DNA of 64,000 bases from Paraglaciecola sp. L1A13. Its GTDB lineage: Bacteria > Pseudomonadota > Gammaproteobacteria > Enterobacterales > Alteromonadaceae. The notes beneath the pieces were generated by a model. The model was not told the origin of the DNA. It was given only the letters and a program-made list of their open reading frames with translations, and did not search any database. Where the stretch lies: positions 1,860,001 through 1,924,000 of the forward strand of contig NZ_CP047024.1 of assembly GCF_009796745.1 (NCBI RefSeq), written 5' to 3'. Within the stretch, counting starts at the first letter, position 1. The number at the start of each line of letters is the position of its first letter. Position numbers and translations under genes: made by a program. Of this stretch, positions 57,022-64,000 are shown in pieces.

Positions 57022-58038
57022 TTACGTTGCTGTGGTGTCTGGTGCAGGCCCAGTACTGGCCCGTAAAATCAATTCGAACGGCATGATGACTTTAGGGGCT
57101 TTTGTAATTTTACCCTCGAGTAAATCGACCAGCAGTGAAACAGCTGTTTGGCCAAATTCTTCGGCAGGTTGGGCAATGGTGGTCAGCGGAGGGTCGCAAA
57201 ATGCGGAAAATGAAATGTCATCAAATCCGGCAATAGATATATCTTGGGGGATACGCAGCCCAGCCTGTTTAAAGCACTGCATAGCACCTATAGCGGTTTC
57301 ATCATTTTCACAAAAAACCGCGCTAGGTCGATGGTCATTAGTCAGAATTTCACTTGCCGCATCATGGCCTGACTGCAGGGTAAAATTACCAGGATACAAT
57401 AACGAGTCGTCAAAGATTAAGCCGGCCTCATTTAACGCATCGCGATAGCCAGCTAAACGCTCACAAGTTAGAGGACTTGATTGCGGACCTTTAATTAAAG
57501 CGATTCGCCGATGGCCTAGTTCAATTAAGTGCAGAGTCATGGCTTTCGCTGCCGCCCGGTTATCCAGCGTAACGACTGGACAATTAATGTCATTCATGAC
57601 TTCGCACGCATTGACCATGGGCAATAGCTCACCAGGCTTATTAATCGATGAATCAAATGGGTTATGTGCGCGTAACTGAATGAGGCCATCTGCTTGTGAG
57701 GTTTGTACCATCTTGGCGTAACTGGCTTCTATACTTTCGTCACCTAGGGTGTTGGCAAGTAATATGACGTAACCCCTTTTTGCCGCTGCTATTTGCATTC
57801 CACTGATCACCCGAGCAAAAAATACATTCGCCACAGTGGGTACTAACGCCACTAAGTTGTGGGTTTTTCCAGACCGAAACTTAACCGCCATTAAATTGGG
57901 CTTATAGCCCACTTCGTTCACAGCAACCATCACTTTGCTACGCGTTTTTGGGGATACGCGCTCGGGTTGTTGCAGTGCCCTTGAGACTGTGGCGACAGAT
58001 ACACCCGCCAAAGCGGCAACTTGTCGTATATTACTCAT
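57022..58038 (-). CDS. LacI-family transcriptional regulator
   Basis: 338 residues. The DNA-binding head is IRQVAALAGVSVATVSRALQ with the hinge TRSKVMVAVNEVGYKPN. The periplasmic-binding-like domain follows with the effector contact SIAGFDDISFSAF near residues 275-290. It likely controls the divergent sugar operon at 58318 and possibly the gene at 56945. The ligand is not readable. Confidence 0.92.
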   Translation of the reverse strand: MSNIRQVAALAGVSVATVSRALQQPERVSPKTRSKVMVAVNEVGYKPNLMAVKFRSGKTHNLVALVPTVANVFFARVISGMQIAAAKRGYVILLANTLGDESIEASYAKMVQTSQADGLIQLRAHNPFDSSINKPGELLPMVNACEVMNDINCPVVTLDNRAAAKAMTLHLIELGHRRIALIKGPQSSPLTCERLAGYRDALNEAGLIFDDSLLYPGNFTLQSGHDAASEILTNDHRPSAVFCENDETAIGAMQCFKQAGLRIPQDISIAGFDDISFSAFCDPPLTTIAQPAEEFGQTAVSLLVDLLEGKITKAPKVIMPFELILRASTGPAPDTTAT

Positions 58039-58078
58039 GTGGGCCTATTAACGTGATTTTCATGGCATTAATCTAAAA

Positions 58079-58092
58079 TGTAACCGTTAGCA
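58079..58092. promoter_or_regulatory. LacI-operator-like half-palindrome upstream of lacI
   Basis: TGTAACCGTTAGCA resembles the perfect TGTAACCGGTTACA found before the receptor operon at 29130. Imperfect symmetry. Confidence 0.4.
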
Positions 58093-58219
58093 TTTGATGG
58101 CGAAATAATACTGAAGTAATTCTAAAAATCTAGTTAAATCGTCTAAAATAGTGTTTAATTTACATATTATAGCAACGTATAATTAACAAATTGCGATGTT
58201 TTATCATACTTAATCGCAA

Positions 58220-58240
58220 ATTTGGTTGACATAACCAAAT
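58220..58240. promoter_or_regulatory. Inverted repeat overlapping the likely promoter of the sugar operon
   Basis: ATTTGGTT (58220-58227), spacer GACAT, AACCAAAT (58233-58240): perfect 8-bp arms. TTGACA at 58226-58231, followed by TTACAT after 17 bp, looks like a promoter. It lies about 80 bp before the Gfo/Idh start. Confidence 0.65.
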
Positions 58241-58317
58241 GAAACCCGTTACATTTTAACGAAATTATACATTTGCGTAACAAATAGCTGTAGGCGAAGC
58301 AATATGGGAGCGATTAA

Positions 58318-59499
58318 GTGGCAAAAATGAACAAAGTACGCATGGGAATGGTGGGCGGTGGAGAAGGTGCTTTTATTGGTGCTGTGCACCGTCACGCTTT
58401 AGCATTAGATGGCCAAATTGAATTGGTTTGCGGAGCATTTAGTCGCGACAACCAGAACAACCAGCGTACCGGAGATAGTTTAGGGTTAGCCGATAATAGG
58501 ATTTATCCGAGCTGGAACGCGCTACTTAAAGGTGAGCAAGGGCTACCTGAAAATGAACGTATGCAAGCGCTCATTATTGTGACCCCCAATCATTTACACG
58601 TGCCAATTTCAATTGCAGCGATAGATGCAGGATTTCATGTTTTTTGTGAAAAGCCCGCCGCGATATCGTTGGACGAAGCAAAGACATTAAAAACCAAACT
58701 AAAAGAAACCGCCGCTTTATACGGTTTGGCTCATACCTATCTGGGTTATCCAATGGTGTGGCAAGCACAACATATGGTGACCAGTGGGTTACTTGGCAAT
58801 ATTCGTAAAGTGTATGTGGAATATCCGCAAGGTTGGTTATCCGCTAATGAAGAAAGTCATAACAAGCAAGCGTCGTGGCGTACTGATCCAGCCCAGTCTG
58901 GTGGCAGTGGTGCAATGGGCGATATCGGCACTCATGCTTTTGGTTTAGTCGAATTCATACTGCAACAACAAGTGACGTCTCTTTGTGCTGATCTACAAAC
59001 TCATGTTGAGGGGCGCAGACTTGATGACGATGGTGCTGCCCTTATTCGTACCGATGGCGGCGCGAGTGGTGTGTTGATTGCCAGCCAAGTATGCGCCGGT
59101 GAAGAGAATGCTTTGAAAATACGTGTTTATGGAGATAAAGGCGCTATTGAGTGGCAGCAAATGGAACCTAATTCTATTATTCATCGTCCGTTGGGCGAAC
59201 CTTATCGCGTATTCCGTGCCGGCATGGGGCAACCAGGTTTATGCGGAGAGGCATCTGCGCGATGCCGCACACCTGCGGGACACCCAGAAGGATATTTAGA
59301 AGCTATGGCCAATTTATATAGCTATTTTGCCAAGGCCATTAACGCTGCGTCAGCCTCTGACGGCACAATCAGTGAACTCGGTAAAGCCCCTGGCGTGCCA
59401 GGGATTGATTCGGGCTTGAGGGGAATGGCGTTTATTGATGCGATGCTTGTTAGTAGCGACAGCGAAACCAAATGGCATGCCGTAGCGAATACCAAATAA
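58318..59499 (+). CDS. Gfo/Idh/MocA-family sugar oxidoreductase
   Basis: 393 residues from GTG 58318. NAD(P)-binding GGGEGAFIGAVH near residues 13-24, then the HVFCEKPAA block near residue 118 and GSGAMGDIGTHAFGL near residue 200. These enzymes oxidise or reduce a sugar or its keto form. No export signal, so cytoplasmic. First gene of a likely operon, 54 bp before the next. Confidence 0.92.
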   Translation: MAKMNKVRMGMVGGGEGAFIGAVHRHALALDGQIELVCGAFSRDNQNNQRTGDSLGLADNRIYPSWNALLKGEQGLPENERMQALIIVTPNHLHVPISIAAIDAGFHVFCEKPAAISLDEAKTLKTKLKETAALYGLAHTYLGYPMVWQAQHMVTSGLLGNIRKVYVEYPQGWLSANEESHNKQASWRTDPAQSGGSGAMGDIGTHAFGLVEFILQQQVTSLCADLQTHVEGRRLDDDGAALIRTDGGASGVLIASQVCAGEENALKIRVYGDKGAIEWQQMEPNSIIHRPLGEPYRVFRAGMGQPGLCGEASARCRTPAGHPEGYLEAMANLYSYFAKAINAASASDGTISELGKAPGVPGIDSGLRGMAFIDAMLVSSDSETKWHAVANTK

Positions 59500-59553
59500 A
59501 CGATTACTGCATAAGCGCGTAATCAGTAAGCCGAACAATAAAGGAGAAAAGCA

Positions 59554-60606
59554 ATGCCAGCGATCAAAGGCCCTGGAATATTTTTAGCCCAGTTTATGGG
59601 CGATGAAGCGCCATTTAATAATTTAGAATCGATTGCGACTTGGGCAGCATCTTTAGGTTATAAGGGCATTCAAGTGCCTACCGGTGATAATCGGATTTTT
59701 GATTTAGAACGGGCCGCTAAAAGCCAAGAATATTGCGACGACGTGATGGCAATATGTGCTAAGGCCGGTGTGCAAATAACGGAATTATCTACCCATTTAC
59801 AAGGCCAGTTGGTTGCAGTGCATCCTGCTTATGATGAATTATTTGATAACTTTGCCCCTGAAGCATTACGCGGTAAACCTGCCCAGCGAACTGAATGGGC
59901 TATAGAACAAATGCTGTGGGCTGCCAAGGCCAGCCAACGCTTAGGATTAACGGCTCATGCTACATTTTCTGGTGCGTTCTTATGGCACTTGGTTTATCCC
60001 TGGCCGCAAAGACCTGCGGGTCTAGTCGAACAGGGGTTTGCTGAGCTCGCTAAACGTTGGTTGCCCATTTTAGATGCGTTTGATGAGGCAGGTGTGGACG
60101 TGTGTTATGAAATTCACCCAGGCGAAGATTTACATGATGGCGCCTCCTTCGAGTTGTTTTTAGCTGCGGTGAATAATCACCCTAGAGCTAATATCTTATT
60201 CGACCCAAGCCATTTTGTGTTGCAACAACTGGATTATCTTGCGTTTATTGATTTGTACCATGAGCGCATCAAGATGTTTCACGTTAAAGATGCTGAGTTT
60301 AATCCTAATGGTCGTTCAGGGGTATACGGTGGCTATCAAGATTGGAAGGAGCGTCCTGGGCGTTTTCGCTCACTGGGCGATGGTCAAGTGGACTTCAATG
60401 GGATCTTCAGCAAACTGACGCAATACGGTTTTGAAGGCTGGGCGATACTTGAATGGGAATGTTGCTTGAAAGATTCAGATCAAGGTGCCGCTGAGGGCGC
60501 GCCATTTATTGCCAAACATATTATTACCCCAGCAGGGCGCGCATTTGATGATTTTGCCGGTGCAAATAGTGACGAGCAACGTAATCGTCGAATTTTAGGG
60601 TTGTAA
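59554..60606 (+). CDS. Sugar phosphate isomerase/epimerase-type TIM-barrel protein
   Basis: 350 residues. Conserved metal-binding positions include CYEIHPGEDLHDG, FDPSHFVLQQLDYL, FHVKDAEF and AILEWECC. No signal peptide is seen. The set matches xylose-isomerase-like barrels that isomerise keto sugars or inososes. AAAGGAG lies about 7 bp before ATG. It likely works directly after the Gfo/Idh enzyme. Confidence 0.9.
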   Translation: MPAIKGPGIFLAQFMGDEAPFNNLESIATWAASLGYKGIQVPTGDNRIFDLERAAKSQEYCDDVMAICAKAGVQITELSTHLQGQLVAVHPAYDELFDNFAPEALRGKPAQRTEWAIEQMLWAAKASQRLGLTAHATFSGAFLWHLVYPWPQRPAGLVEQGFAELAKRWLPILDAFDEAGVDVCYEIHPGEDLHDGASFELFLAAVNNHPRANILFDPSHFVLQQLDYLAFIDLYHERIKMFHVKDAEFNPNGRSGVYGGYQDWKERPGRFRSLGDGQVDFNGIFSKLTQYGFEGWAILEWECCLKDSDQGAAEGAPFIAKHIITPAGRAFDDFAGANSDEQRNRRILGL

Positions 60607-60616
60607 CAAAGTAAAG

Positions 60617-60639
60617 GCGCTATGAACGGGCAATAGCGC
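60617..60639. other. Hairpin between the TIM-barrel and transporter genes
   Basis: GCGCTAT (60617-60623) and ATAGCGC (60633-60639) around a 9-nt loop. No T run; possibly an mRNA-processing or attenuation element. Confidence 0.4.
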
Positions 60640-60713
60640 TCGTCAGTACAGCACATAAATGATGGGGGCGGCGCAGACACAATTTTGCCAGTGCCATAAT
60701 CAAGGGTTAACAA

Positions 60714-61934
60714 ATGAATACGATAACAGCGCGATTAAGCGTGATGATGTTCCTGCAATTTTTTATCTGGGGTGGCTGGTTCGTAACCTTAGGTACCTTC
60801 TTAGCCAATACCTTAGAAGCATCTGGTAGCGAGATTGGTATGGCTTTTTCGACCCAATCTTGGGGCGCAATTATTGCGCCTTTCGTGATTGGTTTGATTG
60901 CTGACCGATACTTTAACGCCGAGCGTATTCTAGGTGTTTTGCATTTGATTGGTGCCGTGTTGATGTATTGTTTGTATCAAGCACCGGATTTCGATGCATT
61001 CTACCCCTTTGTATTGGGATACATGATTGCCTATATGCCGACGTTGGCCTTGGTTAATTCTGTATCATTTGCCCAAATGGACAACCCTTCTAAGCAGTTC
61101 GGCAAAATTCGCGTATGGGGCACAGTTGGTTGGATTGTAGCTGGTTTGGCTATCAGTTATGCATTCTCATGGGATTCAAAACAAGCTATCGAAGATGGCA
61201 TGCTACGCAATACGTTTTTGCTGTGTGCAGGGGCATCGTTAATACTGGGGTTATTTAGTTTTACCTTACCCAAAACACCTCCCAAAAGTGCCGGTGAACA
61301 AGTTGGGCTCAAAGAAGTACTTGGCCTTGATGCCCTAGCCTTATTAAAAGACAGAAATTTCCTGGTGTTCTTTTTATCCTCGGTGCTGATTTGCATCCCT
61401 CTGGCGTTTTATTACCAAAATGCCAATCCGTTTTTAACGGAAATTGGGGTGGATAATGCCACAGGTAAAATGACCTTAGGACAGGTGTCTGAAGTATTAT
61501 TTATGTTAGCGCTACCTGTATTCTTAAACCGCTTCGGTATCAAAATTACTTTATTGATCGGTATGTTGGCTTGGGTTGTGCGCTACGCGCTATTTGCTTA
61601 CGGCGATGCTGATGGCGGGGTTGCATTGTTACTCGTGGGTATCGCATTGCACGGTATCTGCTACGACTTCTTCTTTGTTTCAGGGCAAATTTATACCGAT
61701 TCAAAAGCAGGTGAGAAAGTAAAAAGCGCGGCACAAGGCTTAATCACATTGGCCACTTACGGTGTGGGTATGTTGATTGGTTTTTGGGTTGCTGGAAAAA
61801 TTACCGAAAGATACACAAATGGAATAATGCACTCATGGCACGACATTTGGTTATTCCCTGCTGCGTTTGCCTTAGTCGTGTTCGTTCTTTTTATGTTCAC
61901 ATTTAAAGATGAAAAGGTATCAGGTAATGAATAA
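60714..61934 (+). CDS. Nucleoside:H+ symporter-type (NHS) MFS permease
   Basis: 406 residues with about 12 hydrophobic helices. The opening FLQFFIWGGWFVTLGTFLAN and GKIRVWGTVGWIVAGLAIS are typical of the NupG/XapB family, which also moves sugars. In this locus it probably imports the sugar or its oxidised product. Its stop at 61934 overlaps the next gene's start at 61927 by 8 bp. Confidence 0.9.
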   Translation: MNTITARLSVMMFLQFFIWGGWFVTLGTFLANTLEASGSEIGMAFSTQSWGAIIAPFVIGLIADRYFNAERILGVLHLIGAVLMYCLYQAPDFDAFYPFVLGYMIAYMPTLALVNSVSFAQMDNPSKQFGKIRVWGTVGWIVAGLAISYAFSWDSKQAIEDGMLRNTFLLCAGASLILGLFSFTLPKTPPKSAGEQVGLKEVLGLDALALLKDRNFLVFFLSSVLICIPLAFYYQNANPFLTEIGVDNATGKMTLGQVSEVLFMLALPVFLNRFGIKITLLIGMLAWVVRYALFAYGDADGGVALLLVGIALHGICYDFFFVSGQIYTDSKAGEKVKSAAQGLITLATYGVGMLIGFWVAGKITERYTNGIMHSWHDIWLFPAAFALVVFVLFMFTFKDEKVSGNE

Positions 61935-62826
61935 CCCTCGTCGAAGCATGCTCAAAGGTATGGCGTTAACCAGCGCAGCATTAGCCGCAGGCACTGTGGT
62001 AAGTGGCTGCGTCAGTACAGCCAAGGAAGCGAGTAAAGCGGAAATGCCGCACTTTAAAGGTAATATCAATCATTCTGTTGCACGTTGGACGTATGGTGAT
62101 TTATCAATAGAAGAGCTGTGTCAGGTGGTAAAATCTTTAGGCTTTTCCGCTATTGATTTAGTCGGGCCAGACGATTGGCCCGTGCTTAAACGCCATGGTA
62201 TTGATTCTTCTATGTGCAATGGCGCTGAACTTAATTTAGTTGATGGATTTATTCATCCTCAGTTTCATGATGAGCTAGAAAAACGTTATCTCACGCACAT
62301 CGACCTAGTTGCTAAAGCTGGATATAAGAACCTCATTTGCTTTAGCGGTAACGCCCGTGGAACGAGCAAAGAGCAAGGACTTAAAAACGCGGTAGCAGGC
62401 CTTAAACGGATTATGCCTTACGCGGAAGAAAAAGGTGTGATCATTCAAATGGAATTGTTTAACAGTCGAATCGATCATCCAGATTGTATGGCGGATAGCT
62501 CCCAGTGGGGTGTTGCTTTGTGCAAAGCTTTAGGATCGCCAAACTTCAAATTGTTGTTCGATATTTATCATATGCAAGTTAATGAAGGCGATATTATTCG
62601 CACTATCAAGGATAACCATCAGTACTTTGGCCATTATCACACCGCTGGTGTGCCAGGACGCCATGAAATAGGCGATAACCAAGAGCTTTATTATCCGGCA
62701 ATTGCGCGGGCGATCAAGGATGTTGGTTTTAACGGCTATCTTGCTCAGGAGTTTATACCGACCCCTGGAACTAGAACAGGCAAAATCGAATCGTTACGCG
62801 ATGCAATTCAAATTTGTGATGTTTAA
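61927..62826 (+). CDS. Exported hydroxypyruvate-isomerase-like TIM-barrel protein
   Basis: 299 residues from ATG 61927; an in-frame start at 61909 would begin inside the previous gene. The N-terminus has NPRRSMLKGMALTSAA, a twin-arginine-like signal, and a lipobox-like VSGC (Cys around residue 28). The barrel has IQMELFNSRIDH, LLFDIYHMQ, GHYHTAGVPGRHE and LAQEFIP, which match Hyi/IolI metal-site strands. It may act in the periplasm on the transported or oxidised sugar. Eight bp overlap with the permease suggests coupling. Confidence 0.87.
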   Translation: MNNPRRSMLKGMALTSAALAAGTVVSGCVSTAKEASKAEMPHFKGNINHSVARWTYGDLSIEELCQVVKSLGFSAIDLVGPDDWPVLKRHGIDSSMCNGAELNLVDGFIHPQFHDELEKRYLTHIDLVAKAGYKNLICFSGNARGTSKEQGLKNAVAGLKRIMPYAEEKGVIIQMELFNSRIDHPDCMADSSQWGVALCKALGSPNFKLLFDIYHMQVNEGDIIRTIKDNHQYFGHYHTAGVPGRHEIGDNQELYYPAIARAIKDVGFNGYLAQEFIPTPGTRTGKIESLRDAIQICDV

Positions 62827-62867
62827 CCCGATTGGGACATCACGCAGCAAGCAATTAGGGACCAAAA

Positions 62868-64000
62868 ATGGCAAATAATCATTATGACGCAATCGTCGTT
62901 GGCTCAGGAATCAGCGGTGGTTGGGCAGCAAAAGAGTTGACTGAAAAAGGGCTTAAAGTGTTAATGCTAGAACGCGGCAGAAACATTGAGCATATCAAGG
63001 ACTATACCAACGCTCATAAAGAAGCGTGGGACTATCCTCATCGGGGTGAACGCACCCAAGAGATGATAGAGAACTATCCCGTACTGAAGCGTGATTACCC
63101 ATTGAATGAACCGACACTAGGTATGTGGGCAAATGAAAAAGACAGTCCCTACGTCGAAGAAAAACGTTTTGATTGGTACCGCGGTTATCATATGGGTGGA
63201 CGCTCGTTAACTTGGGGTCGTCAAAGCTACCGTTTGAACAAAGAAGACTTTCAAGCTAACGGTAAAGAAGGCATTGCAGTTGATTGGCCTATTCGCTATG
63301 AAGATGTGTCGCCTTGGTACGATTACGTAGAACGTTTTGCTGGCATCAGTGGTAGCCGCGACGGTTTAGATGTGTTGCCAGATGGTCAATACCAAATGCC
63401 TATGCCGCTGAACTGCGTAGAAAAAGATGTAGCTGCAAGAATTCAAAAGTCCTTTAAAGGCCAGCGTCATTTGATCCCTGGGCGTACGTCGAACATGACT
63501 GAGCCAAAGCCGAAAGAAGGGCGCACTAACTGCCAATATCGAAATAAATGTTGGTTGGGTTGTCCGTTCGGTGGTTATTTCAGTACTCAGTCATCTACGT
63601 TACCTGCTGCGGTTAAAACCGGTAACTTAACGGTTCGTCCACATTCGATCGTGACCGAAATTTTGTACGATAAAGATAAAAAGCGCGCAACAGGCGTAGC
63701 CATTATTGATGCAGAAACCAATGAAACATATGAATTCACGAGTAAAATTTTGTTTGTTAATGCTTCGTCGTTTAATTCGACTTGGTTGCTGATGAACTCA
63801 GCCACTGATATTTGGCAGGGTGGTTTGGGCAGCAGCAGTGGCGAATTAGGCCACAATGTAATGGATCACCATTTCAGAATTGGTGCTCATGCCATGGTCG
63901 ATGGTTATGAAGATAAATATCACTATGGTCGTCGCCCAAGCGGTTTTTACGTTCCACGTTTTCGTAACTGGGGTGGGGATAAGCGTGATTATGTGCGTGG
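62868..64000 (+). CDS. GMC-family oxidoreductase (partial, 3' end beyond window)
   Basis: 377 residues visible, beginning at ATG 62868 with the FAD motif IVVGSGISGGWAAKEL. The GMC signature HMGGRSLTWGRQ and the cysteine cluster NCQYRNKCWLGCPFGG follow. Members with this Cys region act with a small gluconate-2-dehydrogenase-type subunit and cytochrome to oxidise sugars, often at C3; that partner would lie beyond 64000. The gene runs off the window. Confidence 0.9.
   Translation, partial: MANNHYDAIVVGSGISGGWAAKELTEKGLKVLMLERGRNIEHIKDYTNAHKEAWDYPHRGERTQEMIENYPVLKRDYPLNEPTLGMWANEKDSPYVEEKRFDWYRGYHMGGRSLTWGRQSYRLNKEDFQANGKEGIAVDWPIRYEDVSPWYDYVERFAGISGSRDGLDVLPDGQYQMPMPLNCVEKDVAARIQKSFKGQRHLIPGRTSNMTEPKPKEGRTNCQYRNKCWLGCPFGGYFSTQSSTLPAAVKTGNLTVRPHSIVTEILYDKDKKRATGVAIIDAETNETYEFTSKILFVNASSFNSTWLLMNSATDIWQGGLGSSSGELGHNVMDHHFRIGAHAMVDGYEDKYHYGRRPSGFYVPRFRNWGGDKRDYVR

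Noticed and set aside
1..64000. CRISPR arrays, tRNA or rRNA genes, intact insertion sequences
   Set aside because: No regularly spaced repeats, cloverleaf-like sequences or intact transposase reading frames were seen.

Overview
The window reads as chromosome of a marine gammaproteobacterium of the Alteromonadaceae, most like Paraglaciecola/Glaciecola. This is an inference from gene content (TonB receptor loci with SapC and flavin-dependent halogenases, AcuI/AcuR-like pair, ZapE, NHS-family sugar transport with Gfo/Idh and TIM-barrel enzymes), low to moderate GC and proteobacterial ribosome binding sites. No rRNA, tRNA, CRISPR array, intact transposase or prophage was seen.

Region 1 (1-14.4 kb) is mixed housekeeping and detoxification: a truncated LysR regulator divergent from a DJ-1/PfpI protein across a perfect inverted repeat, a CbiM-like membrane protein, exonuclease III, an acrylyl-CoA reductase and its TetR repressor (each preceded by the same operator-like site), glyoxalase I, an RhtA-like exporter, a Nudix hydrolase, a Rieske oxygenase and a MYG1 protein. 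Several GNAT acetyltransferases lie here, one frameshifted and one reduced to its C-terminus.

Region 2 (14.5-20.8 kb) has a DUF3750 protein, a TonB-dependent receptor preceded by a possible leader peptide that overlaps its start codon, a DUF6314 protein, a DMT transporter, a DUF4177 lipoprotein and an LpxL-type acyltransferase.

Region 3 (21-29.3 kb) is the most striking block: a minus-strand unit of TonB receptor, SapC, cupin_8 (JmjC-like) protein and two different flavin-dependent tryptophan-halogenase homologues. A LacI-type palindrome lies upstream and a 13-bp-stem hairpin follows the receptor gene. The architecture recurs in marine and plant-associated bacteria but its substrate and product are not established.

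Region 4 (29.8-35.7 kb) has an amine-oxidase remnant fused in frame to an MliC-like lipoprotein, an EthD-family gene behind an orphan TetR-type palindrome, a nitronate monooxygenase, a PaaI-type thioesterase, and leuA divergent from an Lrp/AsnC regulator.

Region 5 (35.9-53.9 kb) is dominated by a 2968-residue cyclic beta-1,2-glucan synthase (NdvB/ChvB). Beyond it lie a 74-residue unknown, a Crp/Fnr regulator, a small J-domain protein and a three-BON-domain protein, which suggests an envelope or osmotic-stress locus. Then come a GAF-GGDEF diguanylate cyclase, a periplasmic solute-binding protein, ZapE and a PAS-GGDEF-EAL protein.

Region 6 (53.9-64 kb) begins with a decayed TonB receptor and a possible enzyme remnant, then a GNAT gene. 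The last part is a LacI-controlled sugar locus: on the minus strand a Tat-exported TIM-barrel protein and the LacI regulator; on the plus strand Gfo/Idh oxidoreductase, TIM-barrel isomerase, NHS-family permease, Tat/lipoprotein TIM-barrel enzyme and a GMC oxidoreductase cut by the window end. This set fits an oxidise-first (3-keto sugar type) catabolic route. A 21-bp inverted repeat overlaps the likely promoter.
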